Origin: Citrobacter sp. wls619
GTDB taxonomy: Bacteria; Pseudomonadota; Gammaproteobacteria; Enterobacterales; Enterobacteriaceae
Direction of reading: 5' to 3'
Assembly (NCBI RefSeq): GCF_005281345.1
Contig: NZ_SZXJ01000100.1
Span: forward strand, 58,799-122,798
DNA length: 64,000 bases
This document shows positions 17,494-28,235 of the stretch, one piece after another. The notes under the pieces were generated by a model. It was given only the letters and a program-made list of their open reading frames with translations. It made no database searches and was not told where the DNA came from. A program made the translations under genes and the position numbers. The stretch's first letter is position 1. Each line of letters begins with the position of its first letter.

Positions 17494-18951
17494 TTACTTC
17501 GCTGGAATAGACTTCAGCAGCTCGGTCAGAAGCGTCCAGTAATGACCGACGCTTTCAATATGAACCTGCTCATCCGGAGAGTGCGGACCGGTGATGGTCG
17601 GCCCAATGGAAACCATGTCCATATCCGGATACGGTTTCTTGAACAGACCACATTCCAGACCAGCGTGGATAATCTGGATGTTCGGTGTCTTGTTGAACAG
17701 ACGCTGATAGGTTTCACGCACCAGGTGCATAACCGGTGAGTTTGCATCCGGCTGCCAGCCAGGATACGCACCTTTGGCTTCCGTTTTCGCGCCAGCCAGT
17801 TTGCCCAGCGAATCCAGCATGCTTACCACATAGTCTTTACCGCTGTCGATCAGCGAACGAACCAGGCAGTGAATCTGGACATTATCGTCAGTCATGGTCA
17901 CCACGCCGACGTTCAGCGAGGTTTCTACCACGCCTTTTGCTACGTCGGAATTGCGGATTACACCGTTTGGCGTGGCGTTCAGCAGACGAATGAAGCTATC
18001 GCGAGACTGGGTAGTCAGTGCGGCTTTGTCGTTGCTGACGGCATCCAGCAGCAGCGCCAGATTCTTCTCTTTGGCTTCCAGCTCGTTTTTCAGGATCTCC
18101 TGATACGTGCTGACCAGCGCTTTCAATGCATCAACTTTATCGGCAGCCACGGCGAGGGTCGCAAAGGCTTCGCGCGGAATCGCGTTACGCAGCGTACCGC
18201 CGTTGAAGTCAACCAGGCGCAGATCCAGCTCTTGGGCGTGGCCTGCCAGGAAACGTACCAGCAGCTTGTTGGCATTACCGAGGCCAACGTGAATTTCGCC
18301 ACCGGAGTGACCGCCTTTCAGGCCTTTTAAGGTCAGCTTAAAGCTCTGGAAGCCAGCAGGAATAGCTTCACGGGACAGCGGCAGGTTTGAGGTGAAGTCG
18401 ATACCGCCTGCGCAACCCATGTAGATCTCACCTTCTTCTTCAGAGTCGGTGTTGATCAGAATATCTGCCTGCAGCCAGTTAGCCTGCAAACCAAACGCGC
18501 CATCCATACCCGCTTCTTCGGTCATGGTGAGCAGGACTTCTAACGGGCCGTGTACCACGTTGTCATCAGCCAGAACGGCCAGCGCAGACGCCATACCGAT
18601 GCCGTTATCCGCACCCAGCGTGGTGCCACGGGCTTTTACCCATTCGCCGTCAATATAAGGCTGGATAGGATCTTTAGTGAAGTCGTGTACGGTGTCGTTG
18701 TTTTTCTGCGGGACCATATCCAGGTGCGCTTGCAGAACGACCGGCTTGCGATTTTCCATGCCTGCGGTAGCAGGTTTGCGAATCAGGATATTACCGACTT
18801 GATCGCGCTCGACGTGGAAACCTTTCTCTTGGGCCCAGCTCAGAATGTGTTCAGCGAGCTGCTCTTCATGGTAGGACGGATGAGGAATAGAACAGATTTT
18901 GGCAAAAATATCCCACAGCGGTTGCGGGGATAACTGAGACAGTTCAGACAC
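17494..18951 (-). CDS. pepD: Cytosolic non-specific dipeptidase PepD (peptidase D, M20 family)
   Basis: 485 aa from a GTG start at 18951 (VSELSQLSPQPLWDIF), the same start and length as E. coli PepD; the frame is open further upstream without support. Metal ligands are visible: HLD at residues 76-78, D115 in TLGADNGIGMA, the catalytic E145/E146 in TMTEEAGMDG, and a C-terminal His in the AGLECGLF region. It hydrolyses Xaa-His (carnosine-type) and other dipeptides in the cytoplasm. It is divergent from gpt across about 260 bp. Confidence 0.97.
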   Translation of the reverse strand: MSELSQLSPQPLWDIFAKICSIPHPSYHEEQLAEHILSWAQEKGFHVERDQVGNILIRKPATAGMENRKPVVLQAHLDMVPQKNNDTVHDFTKDPIQPYIDGEWVKARGTTLGADNGIGMASALAVLADDNVVHGPLEVLLTMTEEAGMDGAFGLQANWLQADILINTDSEEEGEIYMGCAGGIDFTSNLPLSREAIPAGFQSFKLTLKGLKGGHSGGEIHVGLGNANKLLVRFLAGHAQELDLRLVDFNGGTLRNAIPREAFATLAVAADKVDALKALVSTYQEILKNELEAKEKNLALLLDAVSNDKAALTTQSRDSFIRLLNATPNGVIRNSDVAKGVVETSLNVGVVTMTDDNVQIHCLVRSLIDSGKDYVVSMLDSLGKLAGAKTEAKGAYPGWQPDANSPVMHLVRETYQRLFNKTPNIQIIHAGLECGLFKKPYPDMDMVSIGPTITGPHSPDEQVHIESVGHYWTLLTELLKSIPAK

Positions 18952-19117
18952 GTTGAGTCTCCTTGGCGATGTCCTACAAAACTTGCTTGCAGGCCACGGG
19001 GTTAGCGGAATTAAAAACACCACAAGTCAGGCTTGCGCGATGCGATTGAGAATACCACTTTCTTCGCTGACGGCTAGTATAAAGCATGCAAAAAGAGGCG
19101 CGGATTCCGCGAAACAC

Positions 19118-19146
19118 TGGTTTTTAGTGCGTCAGATCTCTATAAT
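19118..19146 (+). promoter_or_regulatory. Probable gpt promoter
   Basis: A consensus TATAAT lies at 19141-19146 with a weak -35 (TGGTTT) 17 nt before it, 66 nt ahead of the gpt start. Confidence 0.45.
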
Positions 19147-19212
19147 CTCGCGCAACCTGATTCACCCTCAATTTATTAATTAGCCGTAGATAAACAGGCT
19201 GGGACACTTCAC

Positions 19213-19671
19213 ATGAGCGAAAAATACGTCGTCACCTGGGACATGTTGCAGATCCATGCACGTAAACTGGCAAGCCGCCTGATGCCTTCTGAACAATGGA
19301 AAGGCATTATTGCCGTTAGCCGTGGTGGTCTGGTGCCGGGCGCATTGCTGGCGCGTGAATTGGGTATTCGCCATGTCGATACCGTATGCATCTCCAGCTA
19401 CGATCACGACAATCAGCGCGAACTGAAAGTGCTGAAGCGTGCGGAAGGTGACGGTGAAGGTTTCATCGTGATCGATGACCTGGTAGACACCGGTGGTACT
19501 GCCGTTGCTATCCGCGAAATGTACCCTAAAGCGCATTTCGTCACGATCTTCGCTAAGCCGGCTGGTCGCCCGCTGGTGAATGATTATGTGGTTGATATTC
19601 CTCAGGATACCTGGATTGAGCAGCCGTGGGATATGGGCGTGGTATTTGTTCCGCCGATCTCTGGTCGCTAA
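19213..19671 (+). CDS. gpt: Xanthine-guanine phosphoribosyltransferase
   Basis: 152 aa, same length as E. coli Gpt, starting [20 protein letters not shown]. It converts guanine, xanthine and hypoxanthine with PRPP to nucleotides at the inner face of the membrane. The PRPP-binding signature is [15 protein letters not shown]; the base-binding loop is in [13 protein letters not shown] Rho-independent terminator follows. Confidence 0.98.
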   Translation: MSEKYVVTWDMLQIHARKLASRLMPSEQWKGIIAVSRGGLVPGALLARELGIRHVDTVCISSYDHDNQRELKVLKRAEGDGEGFIVIDDLVDTGGTAVAIREMYPKAHFVTIFAKPAGRPLVNDYVVDIPQDTWIEQPWDMGVVFVPPISGR

Positions 19672-19685
19672 TCTAAAAAGTTTTC

Positions 19686-19717
19686 AACGCCCGCACTGCC
19701 GGGCGTTGTTCTTTTTG
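19686..19717 (+). terminator. Intrinsic terminator of gpt
   Basis: AACGCCCG and CGGGCGTT form an 8-bp stem with a six-base loop, followed by GTTCTTTTT, 14 nt after the gpt stop. Confidence 0.85.
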
Positions 19718-19769
19718 TGCGGTGTCAGGTTACACTATGCCTTAGTGAGTACTCATGGAGGCCGTAATC

Positions 19770-21014
19770 ATGTCGCAGGCTAACCTCAGCGAAGTTCTGT
19801 TTAAACCCCGCTTCAAACATCCTGAAACGTCAACCTTGGTTCGTCGTTTTAATCACGGCGCGCAGCCGTCTGTGCAGTCCGCTCTGGATGGCAAAACAAT
19901 CCCGCACTGGTATCGCATGGTGAACCGTCTGATGTGGATCTGGCGTGGGGTCGATCCACGTGAAATCCTTGAAGTGCAGGCGCGTATCGTCATGAGCGAA
20001 GCCGAACGCACGGATAAAGAGCTCTACGATACGGTCATTGGCTATCGTGGTGGAAACTGGATCTACGAGTGGGCGAAGCAGGCGATGGACTGGCAACAGA
20101 AAGCGTCTACGGAAGAGGACCCGCAGGTGAGTGGTCGCCACTGGCTGCATGCCTCCACGCTGTACAACATTGCAGCATACCCGCATTTAAAAGGCGATGA
20201 GCTGGCAGAACAGGCGCAGGCCCTGGCCAACCGTGCTTACGAAGAGGCGGCCCAGCGACTGCCAGGTACGCTGCGCGAGATGGAATTTGCCGTTGCCGGC
20301 GGTGCGCCGATAACCGGCTTCCTGCACATGCCAAAAGGTGACGGCCCGTTCCCGACGGTGCTGATGTGCGGTGGCCTGGATTCCATGCAAACCGACTACT
20401 ACACCCTGTATGAGCGCTATTTCGCACCGCGCGGTATTGCCATGCTGACGCTGGATATGCCTTCGGTTGGATTCTCATCAAAATGGAAATTGACCCAGGA
20501 CTCCAGCCTGCTGCATCAACATGTATTAAAAGCGCTGCCGAATATTCCCTGGGTCGATCACACCCGTGTGGCGGCATTCGGTTTTCGCTTTGGCGCTAAC
20601 GTTGCAGTACGCCTGGCCTATCTTGAATCATCGCGCCTGAAGGCGGTGGCCTGTCTCGGACCGGTGGTGCATGCGCTGCTTAGCGACCCGCAACGTCAGG
20701 CTTCAGTACCGGAAATGTATCTTGACGTTCTGGCCAGCCGTCTGGGGATGCACGATGCGTCTGATGAAGCGCTGCGCGTCGAGCTAAACCGCTATTCATT
20801 AAAGGTGCAAGGGCTGCTGGGCCGTCGCTGTCCAACGCCAATGCTGTCGGGGTTCTGGAAAAACGATCCATTTAGCCCGGAAGATGAGTCACGTTTAATC
20901 ACATCTTCATCTTCCGACGGTAAGCTGCTGGAGATTCCGTTCAACCCGGTGTATCGCAATTTTGACAAAGCGCTGCAAGAAATTACCGGGTGGATCAATC
21001 ATAGATTGTGTTAA
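19770..21014 (+). CDS. frsA: FrsA (YafA), esterase-like fermentation/respiration switch protein
   Basis: 414 aa from ATG 19770 ([19 protein letters not shown]), equal in length to E. coli FrsA; the ATG at 19755 lies inside the ribosome site. It has an alpha/beta-hydrolase fold ([16 protein letters not shown], then [20 protein letters not shown]). The nucleophile elbow reads GFRFGAN, without the classical GxSxG serine, as known for this family. FrsA binds dephospho-EIIA-Glc of the PTS in enterobacteria. Crl follows 58 nt downstream. Confidence 0.96.
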   Translation: MSQANLSEVLFKPRFKHPETSTLVRRFNHGAQPSVQSALDGKTIPHWYRMVNRLMWIWRGVDPREILEVQARIVMSEAERTDKELYDTVIGYRGGNWIYEWAKQAMDWQQKASTEEDPQVSGRHWLHASTLYNIAAYPHLKGDELAEQAQALANRAYEEAAQRLPGTLREMEFAVAGGAPITGFLHMPKGDGPFPTVLMCGGLDSMQTDYYTLYERYFAPRGIAMLTLDMPSVGFSSKWKLTQDSSLLHQHVLKALPNIPWVDHTRVAAFGFRFGANVAVRLAYLESSRLKAVACLGPVVHALLSDPQRQASVPEMYLDVLASRLGMHDASDEALRVELNRYSLKVQGLLGRRCPTPMLSGFWKNDPFSPEDESRLITSSSSDGKLLEIPFNPVYRNFDKALQEITGWINHRLC

Positions 21015-21017
21015 TAG

Positions 21018-21473
<456 letters not shown>

Positions 21474-21480
21474 TGAACAG

Positions 21481-21521
21481 AAAAAAGCCGGATGGCGGCG
21501 CAACCCCATCCGGCTTTTTTT
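21481..21521. terminator. Bidirectional REP-type terminator between crl and phoE
   Basis: A run of A, then GCCGGATGG ... CCATCCGGC, then a run of T: a REP palindrome framed by A and T tracts, which can terminate the convergent crl and phoE transcripts. Confidence 0.88.
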
Positions 21522-21529
21522 ATGCTATA

Positions 21530-22585
21530 TCAAAACTGGTAGACCATACCCACCGCGACGATATCATCATCGTTGATGCCCAGCTTATTATTGCTATCCA
21601 GTTGGTTGATTTTATAATCAACAAAGGCCGACATATTTTTGTTGAAATAATAGGTCGCGCCCACGTCGATATAATTCACCAGATCCTCATCGCCTACGCC
21701 TTCAATATCTTTGCCTTTTGACAGCACATAACCCAGGGATGGACGCAGACCAAAGTCAAACTGGTACTGAGCGACCACTTCGAAGTTCTGAGTTTTGTTA
21801 GCAAAGCCACCGGAAATAGGTGTCATATTGCGCGTTTCAGAATAGAACGTTGCCAGATAAATATCATTGGCATCATATTTTAAACCTGTCGCCCAGGATT
21901 CTGCTTTATCGCCAGTACCCCGGTTTTGCAGGTTCTGCTGATTAGTACGGTCGGAGTTGGTATACGCACCACTGATGGCGAAATCGCTGCCGCCAAAGTC
22001 ATACGTCACGGAGGTACCAAAGCCGTCGCCGTTCTGTTTTTTCACATCGCGGTCCTGGTTTTTGCCCTGATATTGCAGGGTAAGATCCAGACCATCGACG
22101 ACGCCGAAGAAGTCGGTATTACGGTAGGTGGCCAGGCCGCTGGCACGTTTGGTCATAAAGTTATCGGTCTGCGCGGAAGAGTCACCGCCGAATTCCGGGA
22201 ACATATCCGTCCACGCTTCCACGTCATACAGCGCACCCAGGTTACGACCGTAATCAAACGAGCCAAAATCTTTTAATTTCACACCGGCGAAAGCCAGACG
22301 TGTTTTTTGCTGGTTGGTTTCGTTTTCCGCTTTATTCCCTGCAAACTCAGCTTCCCAACGACCATAACCGGTCAGTTGATCGTTAATTTGTGTTTCGCCT
22401 TTAAAACCTAAGCGGATATAGCTCTGGTCGCCGTCTTTGCTGTCATAATCAGTCATGTAGTGCATTGCTTTGACTTTGCCATACAAGTCCAGTTTATTAC
22501 TGTTCTTGTTATAGACTTCTGCCGCCTGTACGGACGCCGATGCAACAATTCCCATCACCACTAATGCCAGAGTGCTCTTTTTCAT
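21530..22585 (-). CDS. phoE: Phosphate-limitation outer-membrane porin PhoE
   Basis: 351 aa from the second ATG (22585), which has an AGGA site at correct spacing and gives the E. coli length; an ATG at 22591 lies directly on the ribosome site. Signal peptide [21 protein letters not shown]. The mature protein is a 16-strand trimeric porin with the typical start [19 protein letters not shown] and end ...[12 protein letters not shown]. PhoE favours anions such as phosphate. A Pho box precedes it. It is divergent from proB as in E. coli. Confidence 0.96.
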   Translation of the reverse strand: MKKSTLALVVMGIVASASVQAAEVYNKNSNKLDLYGKVKAMHYMTDYDSKDGDQSYIRLGFKGETQINDQLTGYGRWEAEFAGNKAENETNQQKTRLAFAGVKLKDFGSFDYGRNLGALYDVEAWTDMFPEFGGDSSAQTDNFMTKRASGLATYRNTDFFGVVDGLDLTLQYQGKNQDRDVKKQNGDGFGTSVTYDFGGSDFAISGAYTNSDRTNQQNLQNRGTGDKAESWATGLKYDANDIYLATFYSETRNMTPISGGFANKTQNFEVVAQYQFDFGLRPSLGYVLSKGKDIEGVGDEDLVNYIDVGATYYFNKNMSAFVDYKINQLDSNNKLGINDDDIVAVGMVYQF

Positions 22586-22668
22586 TTTCATTCCTGATTT
22601 AAAGTACGCGCTAATATTTACTGGGTGTGATCCCCGTTAAAAGACAGGAGGGTTTTTAACGTCTGGCA

Positions 22669-22686
22669 ATGAACGTTTTATGACAA
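22669..22686 (-). promoter_or_regulatory. Pho box of phoE
   Basis: On the minus strand TTGTCATAAAACGTTCAT matches the two 7-bp half sites of the PhoB consensus (CTGTCAT, four bases, CTGTCAT) at 11 of 14 half-site positions, 84 nt upstream of the phoE start. Confidence 0.82.
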
Positions 22687-22874
22687 AGTAAGAATATTTT
22701 TAAAAAAGAATGTTTTTTTGTGTCTGTAATAAATGCGTCAAAATCTGCCGCTACGCTTGCTGATCCTGCGCAATAAAATTTCATGCTTTGTGCGCTGGCT
22801 GTTGGCAACCGGGGCCAGTCCTGCTAAAACGTTCGTTTGATATCATTTTCCCCAATTTTGAATGGCAGAGAATC

Positions 22875-23978
22875 ATGAGTGACAGCCAGACGCTGGTGGT
22901 AAAACTTGGCACCAGTGTGTTAACGGGCGGATCGCGCCGCCTGAACCGCGCCCATATCGTCGAACTGGTTCGCCAGTGCGCGCAGCTCCATGCCGCAGGG
23001 CATCGTATTGTTATCGTTACCTCGGGCGCGATTGCCGCCGGACGTGAGCATCTTGGTTACCCAGAGCTTCCGGCGACGATAGCGTCGAAACAGCTGTTGG
23101 CGGCGGTAGGGCAGAGCCGACTGATTCAACTGTGGGAACAGCTGTTCTCAATTTACGGTATTCATATCGGCCAGATGTTGCTGACGCGTGCGGATATGGA
23201 AGACAGAGAGCGCTTTCTTAACGCCCGCGATACGCTACGCGCGCTGCTGGATAACAACATCGTTCCCGTCATCAATGAGAACGACGCAGTGGCGACCGCC
23301 GAAATTAAAGTCGGTGATAACGACAACCTTTCGGCGCTGGCGGCGATCCTGGCGGGTGCCGATAAGCTGCTGCTGTTGACCGATCAACAGGGTCTGTTCA
23401 CCGCCGATCCGCGTACTAACCCGCAGGCTGAGTTGATCAAAGATGTGCACGGTATTGATGATGCGCTGCGCGCCATTGCCGGGGATAGCGTCTCGGGGCT
23501 GGGAACCGGCGGCATGGGAACAAAACTGCAGGCTGCCGATGTCGCGTGCCGCGCCGGGATCGACACCATTATTGCTGCAGGCAGCAAGCCGGGCGTCATT
23601 GGCGATGTGATGGACGGCGTTTCTGTCGGTACCCGTTTTCATGCGCAGGCTTCTCCGCTGGAGAACCGTAAACGCTGGATTTTCGGCGCTCCGCCTGCCG
23701 GGGAGATTACCGTTGATGAGGGTGCAACCGCAGCGATTCTGGAACGCGGCAGCTCATTACTGCCAAAAGGCATTAAAAGCGTGACAGGCGACTTCTCTCG
23801 TGGTGAAGTGATCCGCATCTGCAACCTCGAAGGGCGTGATATTGCCCATGGCGTCACTCGCTATAATAGTGATGCGCTACGCCGTATTGCCGGGCACCAC
23901 TCACAACAGATCGACACCATCCTGGGCTACGAATACGGTCCGGTTGCTGTCCATCGCGACGATATGATCACCCGTTAA
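22875..23978 (+). CDS. proB: Glutamate 5-kinase ProB
   Basis: 367 aa from ATG 22875 ([20 protein letters not shown]), as in E. coli; the open frame extends upstream without support. First step of proline synthesis: ATP-dependent phosphorylation of glutamate. Amino-acid kinase motifs [34 protein letters not shown] and [15 protein letters not shown] are present, with a C-terminal PUA domain ([20 protein letters not shown]). It is feedback-inhibited by proline. proA follows after 11 nt. Confidence 0.97.
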   Translation: MSDSQTLVVKLGTSVLTGGSRRLNRAHIVELVRQCAQLHAAGHRIVIVTSGAIAAGREHLGYPELPATIASKQLLAAVGQSRLIQLWEQLFSIYGIHIGQMLLTRADMEDRERFLNARDTLRALLDNNIVPVINENDAVATAEIKVGDNDNLSALAAILAGADKLLLLTDQQGLFTADPRTNPQAELIKDVHGIDDALRAIAGDSVSGLGTGGMGTKLQAADVACRAGIDTIIAAGSKPGVIGDVMDGVSVGTRFHAQASPLENRKRWIFGAPPAGEITVDEGATAAILERGSSLLPKGIKSVTGDFSRGEVIRICNLEGRDIAHGVTRYNSDALRRIAGHHSQQIDTILGYEYGPVAVHRDDMITR

Positions 23979-23989
23979 GGAACAGGCAT

Positions 23990-25243
23990 ATGCTGGAACA
24001 AATGGGCATTGCTGCCAAAGCTGCGTCATACAAGCTGGCGCTACTCTCCAGTCGTGAAAAAAATCGCGTGCTGGAAACCATTGCTGATGAACTGGAAGCG
24101 CAAACAGAAAGCATCCTCAGCGCGAACGTACAAGATGTTGAGCAGGCGCGAGTTAACGGCCTGAGCGAAGCGATGCTCGATCGCCTGGCGCTGACTCCTG
24201 CGCGTTTGAAAGCGATTGCTGACGATGTACGTCAGGTGTGTAATCTCGCTGACCCGGTCGGGCAGGTGATTGACGGCGGTCTGCTGGATAGCGGCCTGCG
24301 TCTGGAGCGTCGTCGCGTTCCGCTGGGTGTGATTGGCGTGATTTATGAAGCGCGCCCAAACGTCACTGTTGATGTTGCTTCCCTGTGCCTGAAAACCGGT
24401 AATGCGGCAATTCTGCGCGGTGGGAAAGAGACGTACCGGACCAACGCCGCGACCGTGGCGGTGATCCAAAAGGCGCTGGAAGCCTGCGGTTTACCCGCAG
24501 CAGCGGTGCAGTCGATAGATAATCCGGACCGCGCGCTGGTCGCTGAAATGCTGCGTATGGATAAGTACATCGATATGCTGATCCCACGCGGTGGCGCGGG
24601 CCTGCATAAGCTGTGTCGTGAACAGTCGACTATCCCGGTGATCACCGGTGGTATTGGCGTATGTCATATCTATGTAGATGATACGGCTGAGATCGCCCCG
24701 GCGCTGAAGATTATCGTCAACGCCAAAACCCAGCGTCCGAGCACGTGTAACACTGTCGAGACACTGTTGGTGAATCAGAGTATCGCTGAGCGCTTCCTGC
24801 CTGCTCTAAGCCAGCAAATGGCAGAAAGCGGCGTGACGCTTCATGCAGATGATGCTGCGCTGGCCGCATTGCAGGCCGGACCGGCAAACGTCGTGGCGGT
24901 AAAAGCGGAACAGTATGACGATGAGTTTTTATCGCTGGATCTGAACGTGAAGATTGTCGCCGATCTGGATGACGCCATTGCCCATATTCGCGAACACGGC
25001 ACCCAGCACTCTGATGCGATTCTGACGCGTACGCTGCACAACGCCGATCGTTTTGTGAATGAAGTTGATTCTTCCGCCGTGTACGTAAACGCCTCTACCC
25101 GTTTTACCGATGGCGGTCAGTTTGGACTTGGCGCGGAAGTCGCCGTGAGCACGCAAAAATTACACGCACGTGGCCCAATGGGGCTGGAAGCACTGACCAC
25201 TTACAAGTGGATTGGCTTTGGTGACGACACGATTCGTGCGTAA
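23990..25243 (+). CDS. proA: Gamma-glutamyl phosphate reductase ProA
   Basis: 417 aa, full E. coli length. It reduces glutamyl-5-phosphate to glutamate semialdehyde with NADPH, directly after ProB. The aldehyde-dehydrogenase-like active site is [17 protein letters not shown] with the catalytic Cys, and the substrate-binding [19 protein letters not shown] is conserved. It ends [19 protein letters not shown]. Confidence 0.97.
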   Translation: MLEQMGIAAKAASYKLALLSSREKNRVLETIADELEAQTESILSANVQDVEQARVNGLSEAMLDRLALTPARLKAIADDVRQVCNLADPVGQVIDGGLLDSGLRLERRRVPLGVIGVIYEARPNVTVDVASLCLKTGNAAILRGGKETYRTNAATVAVIQKALEACGLPAAAVQSIDNPDRALVAEMLRMDKYIDMLIPRGGAGLHKLCREQSTIPVITGGIGVCHIYVDDTAEIAPALKIIVNAKTQRPSTCNTVETLLVNQSIAERFLPALSQQMAESGVTLHADDAALAALQAGPANVVAVKAEQYDDEFLSLDLNVKIVADLDDAIAHIREHGTQHSDAILTRTLHNADRFVNEVDSSAVYVNASTRFTDGGQFGLGAEVAVSTQKLHARGPMGLEALTTYKWIGFGDDTIRA

Positions 25244-25247
25244 TTGA

Positions 25248-25311
25248 AACCGGGTGATGCAAAAATAGGCGTTTGATTCACAAGGCCATTGACGCATCGC
25301 CCGGTTAGTTT
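25248..25311 (+). terminator. Long inverted repeat after proA
   Basis: AACCGGGTGATGC and GCATCGCCCGGTT pair over 13 positions with one G-U, enclosing a 32-nt loop, followed by AGTTTTAA. It probably ends the proBA message before thrW. Confidence 0.45.
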
Positions 25312-25357
25312 TAACCTTCTACCCCGTGTTCGCATTCGTGGACATGTCCTTATCAGG

Positions 25358-25433
25358 GCCGATATAGCTCAGTTGGTAGAGCAGCGCATTCGTAATGCGA
25401 AGGTCGTAGGTTCGACTCCTATTATCGGCACCA
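25358..25433 (+). tRNA. thrW: tRNA-Thr (CGU anticodon), thrW
   Basis: A 76-nt cloverleaf: acceptor GCCGATA pairs with TATCGGC, followed by discriminator A and encoded CCA. The anticodon loop TTCGTAA gives CGU at 25391-25393; the T arm carries GGTTCGACTCC. The position after proA matches thrW of E. coli, a frequent integration target. Its 3' 19 nt serve as the left attachment site of the element to the right. Confidence 0.97.
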
Positions 25434-25434
25434 T
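25416..25434 (+). other. Left attachment site (attL) in the thrW 3' end
   Basis: CTCCTATTATCGGCACCAT, overlapping the T arm, acceptor and CCA of thrW; repeated at 37688-37705 with one G missing. Confidence 0.85.
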
Positions 25435-25546
25435 CCCCTAGTTTTCTCAAGTCAACCAACATCAACAAAATCCTTTAAAAACATATATATTACGTTGTTT
25501 TCAGTCATCTGAGGTCAACCCTTGTCTCTTGAAATCAACATGCAAT

Positions 25547-25597
25547 TGGGGGCACAATCAGGGGCATGCTCTGTTCGGTCTAGGAAATGTGCCCCCA
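25547..25597. repeat. Integrase arm-type repeats, left end
   Basis: TGGGGGCA at 25547-25554, AGGGGCA at 25560-25566 and the inverted TGCCCCCA at 25590-25597. The same octamer occurs twice at the right end. Their location beside both attachment sites suggests integrase arm-binding sites; they also surround the integrase start, so they may autoregulate it. Confidence 0.55.
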
Positions 25598-26788
25598 ATG
25601 ATGCTGAATGCTCGTAAGGTTGAAGCCGCCAAAGGAAAAGAGAAGAGCTATAAGCTCGCTGATGGCGGCGGCCTGTATCTTCAAGTAGAACCCAATGGTT
25701 CACGATATTGGCGAATGAAGTATCGCTTCGCGGGTAAAGAAAAACGCTTATCTTTTGGCGTCTATCCAGCTGTCAGCCTTGCCGATGCTAGGCAAAAGCG
25801 CGAAGACGCAAAGAAATTACTCGCAGCAGGTAACGATCCAGGCGAAGTAAAGAAAGCGAAGAAGCTGGCTTTGACCTCTGCCACTGAGATAGTCAACCCG
25901 TTCAAAGAGGTAGCGTTAGAGTGGCACAAGATGAAGTCGCCAAAATGGTCAGAGGGCTACGCTTCCGACATCCTTGAGGCCTTCGAGAAGGATATCTTTC
26001 CCCATATCGGGCAACGACCTATTGCGGATATTAAACCCCTCGAACTACTGGAGGTGCTGAGACTGATAGAAGCCAGAGGTGCGATGGAAAAAGCGAAGAA
26101 AGTCCGCCAGCGATGTGGAGAAGTTTTCCGTTATGCCATCGTAACAGGGCGAGCAATTTACAATCCTGCACCGGATCTCGCCAGCGCAATGCAGGGCCAC
26201 GAAGCCGCCCATTATCCTTTCCTTAAAGCCACCGAGTTACCCGAGTTCTTTACCACCCTGAATGCCTATACAGGAAGCCCGATTGTTGTGCTAGGAGCAC
26301 ATTTACTTATCCTGACTGGACTGAGAACGGGTGAGCTACGCGCCGCTGAATGGTGTGAAATTGATTTTGATAACGCTCTTTGGGAGATACCAAAAGAACG
26401 CATGAAAATGCGTCGTGCGCATCTTGTGCCGCTTTCAAAACAAGCATTAGCCCTTCTTGAAACCTTAAAGGAACTGACTGGAAACTATCCTTTGATGTTT
26501 CCTGGGCGTAACGATCCTAGCAAATTTATGAGTGAAGCAAGTATTAATCAGGTGTTTAAACGTATTGGATATGCAGGACGTGTTACGGGGCATGGTTTCA
26601 GGCATACGATGAGTACGATTCTACATGAGAAAGGATTTAACAGCGCTTGGATTGAAACCCAGCTTGCTCATTTGGACAAAAATTCTATTCGTGGAATTTA
26701 TAACCATGCCCAATATCTCGAAGGGCGAAGAGAAATGATGCAATGGTATGCTAATTATTTATCTGAGCTAGTTGGTACTCATAAATGA
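25598..26788 (+). CDS. int: P4-type tyrosine recombinase (integrase)
   Basis: 396 aa from ATG 25598 (MMLNARKVEAAKGKEKSYKL); an upstream open stretch and an in-frame GTG at 25589 make the exact start uncertain. The N-terminal arm-binding domain (LADGGGLYLQVEPNGSRYW, FGVYPAVSLADARQKRE) is typical of P4 integrases in tRNA islands. Catalytic residues are visible: R243 (TGLRTGELRAAEW), H332-x-x-R335 (HGFRHTMS), a His in QLAHLDKN and the nucleophile near Y373 (NHAQYLEGRREMM). It recombines attP with the thrW 3' end. The stop overlaps the next gene by 4 nt. Confidence 0.96.
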   Translation: MMLNARKVEAAKGKEKSYKLADGGGLYLQVEPNGSRYWRMKYRFAGKEKRLSFGVYPAVSLADARQKREDAKKLLAAGNDPGEVKKAKKLALTSATEIVNPFKEVALEWHKMKSPKWSEGYASDILEAFEKDIFPHIGQRPIADIKPLELLEVLRLIEARGAMEKAKKVRQRCGEVFRYAIVTGRAIYNPAPDLASAMQGHEAAHYPFLKATELPEFFTTLNAYTGSPIVVLGAHLLILTGLRTGELRAAEWCEIDFDNALWEIPKERMKMRRAHLVPLSKQALALLETLKELTGNYPLMFPGRNDPSKFMSEASINQVFKRIGYAGRVTGHGFRHTMSTILHEKGFNSAWIETQLAHLDKNSIRGIYNHAQYLEGRREMMQWYANYLSELVGTHK

Positions 26789-27609
26789 ATGTTTTAAAAA
26801 TTAATAATACTGATTCTCTGCTTAGAGATTACTACCAATTAGATGAAGCTTCAGAAATAATTGGTTGTAATGAAAAGGATATACTCTGGTTTGCTAGAGA
26901 ACGAGATGTAGAGTTATGCATGGAATTTCATGATGATGAGTATGATGTTTCATGTGGTTTGAAGATCGATGGTCAAATGGATGGGTTCTTATCTAATCTG
27001 AAATTTTTACCACGAGACAGAAATGGCAATATTATGTTGTCAGATTTAAGTTCTATAAGAATTCCTGATGAAAATAATTTAATTGATAAGAATGGCTTTA
27101 TTCGATGCTTCATATCCGGTTTGTGGGCTGTTGATTATGAATATAAAGATCTGTTAGTTAAGCATGAAGGGCAACCGGATTCCTGGCCTCTGCATTTTCT
27201 AGTAGCAGGCATACCTAATGTAAATTGTAAGGCAATGCTTTATGTTAATTATGATGAAAAAGAAAATTATTATCTTTTTGAGGTTTTGTGGATTACAAAA
27301 GTACAGATTCAAAAATTCATTGATTTAGTATCATGTGAGCAAAAGAGGATAAAAAACACCAACAAATATAAATCACAATCTGAAGCGCAAAAACAAAAGC
27401 ATGCAGTTCCTCGAGCTGAAATACTCATGGCTATTATTGCGCTCTATCATCGTGATATGAGGTTAAGAAGAGAGAGTCCAGCAGCGATAGCTGATTATCT
27501 TTTTCAACACGCCAGTGAGTTCTGGCCTAAGACCGGAGAGCCGCCTTTGAGCTATGATACTGTTGTAGGTTTGCTACGTAGCTGCATGAAAAATATAAAA
27601 TTTAACTGA
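26785..27609 (+). CDS. Unknown 274-aa protein translationally coupled to the integrase
   Basis: The start overlaps the integrase stop (ATGA). The base composition is far more AT-rich than the integrase, suggesting separate origin. The N-terminus (YYQLDEASEIIGCNEKDILWFARERDVEL) looks like a MerR/excisionase-type helix-turn-helix with a Cys. The C-terminus (AVPRAEILMAIIALYHRDM, PAAIADYLFQHASEFWP, PLSYDTVVGLLRSCMKNI) looks like another helical DNA-interaction or adaptor region. No signal peptide or membrane segment. I do not recognise the family; a role in regulating or directing the integrase, or as cargo, is only inferred from coupling. Confidence 0.75.
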   Translation: MNVLKINNTDSLLRDYYQLDEASEIIGCNEKDILWFARERDVELCMEFHDDEYDVSCGLKIDGQMDGFLSNLKFLPRDRNGNIMLSDLSSIRIPDENNLIDKNGFIRCFISGLWAVDYEYKDLLVKHEGQPDSWPLHFLVAGIPNVNCKAMLYVNYDEKENYYLFEVLWITKVQIQKFIDLVSCEQKRIKNTNKYKSQSEAQKQKHAVPRAEILMAIIALYHRDMRLRRESPAAIADYLFQHASEFWPKTGEPPLSYDTVVGLLRSCMKNIKFN

Positions 27610-27734
27610 AGGTTAACAATTGTTGTGGCTAATGATTTTGGGTTTTTATCATTAGTCACATTTTTCTCATGTATAACATGTGTTTTAATTTTCCGTGTTG
27701 AAGCCAATAGACTTAGATAAACGGAGAATGATGA

Positions 27735-28034
27735 ATGTTATCCAAGCATGACAATACTACTTTGCAACGACCTTCAATGGATTCTCTGATCGATATGAAG
27801 TTTATTACATCAGATTGCTTACTAAGTGATAAATGGATTTATCGGTTGATTTCTTTAAATCGTTTCCCTAAACCTATAAAAATAGGACGGATGTCGCGTT
27901 GGCGCGCAGCTGATTATTATACGTGGAGAGATGGGTTCGAAGAAAACTCTGGGCAGAAATTTGAAGGAATGAGGGAAAAGGCAAGAAACATTAAAAGTGG
28001 GAATACCTTAGCGTCTACTCCCACAATTCAGTAG
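27735..28034 (+). CDS. AlpA-family regulator / excisionase-like protein
   Basis: 99 aa with the AlpA-type winged helix: KFITSDCLLSDKWIYRLISL, then FPKPIKIGRMSRWRAADYYTW. In P4-like islands such proteins (Vis, AlpA) activate or repress the integrase and assist excision. GGAG lies 8 nt ahead of ATG 27735; an internal Met at 27777 would give a product nearer the family minimum. Confidence 0.85.
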   Translation: MLSKHDNTTLQRPSMDSLIDMKFITSDCLLSDKWIYRLISLNRFPKPIKIGRMSRWRAADYYTWRDGFEENSGQKFEGMREKARNIKSGNTLASTPTIQ

Positions 28035-28061
28035 AGTTTAATTTTATTAATAGCCAACGGC

Positions 28062-28235
28062 TTAGCCTTTAGGCTCAATTCCGCGTAATTGAAGCTCTTT
28101 ACGTAAAATTCTCTTGATCCAAGATGCCAATGCGTTATCTCCATCTTTGCGCATTTCATTTTCAAGCTGCAACCTGAAATCTTCGTTAAGACGCATTTGG
28201 AATGGAGGAGAGCGTTTTTCTTGTGGTGTTGACAT
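28062..28235 (-). CDS. Small ribbon-helix-helix (Arc-like) repressor
   Basis: 57 aa, on the opposite strand to the rest of the satellite. The sequence KRSPPFQMRLNEDFRLQLE (beta strand and helix A) followed by NALASWIKRILRKELQLRG (helix B) fits the Arc/MetJ ribbon-helix-helix fold, which dimerises to bind operators. Two copies of a perfect GGTAATTACC palindrome lie over and upstream of its start codon. Likely an autoregulated repressor of the rightward satellite genes. Confidence 0.82.
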   Translation of the reverse strand: MSTPQEKRSPPFQMRLNEDFRLQLENEMRKDGDNALASWIKRILRKELQLRGIEPKG

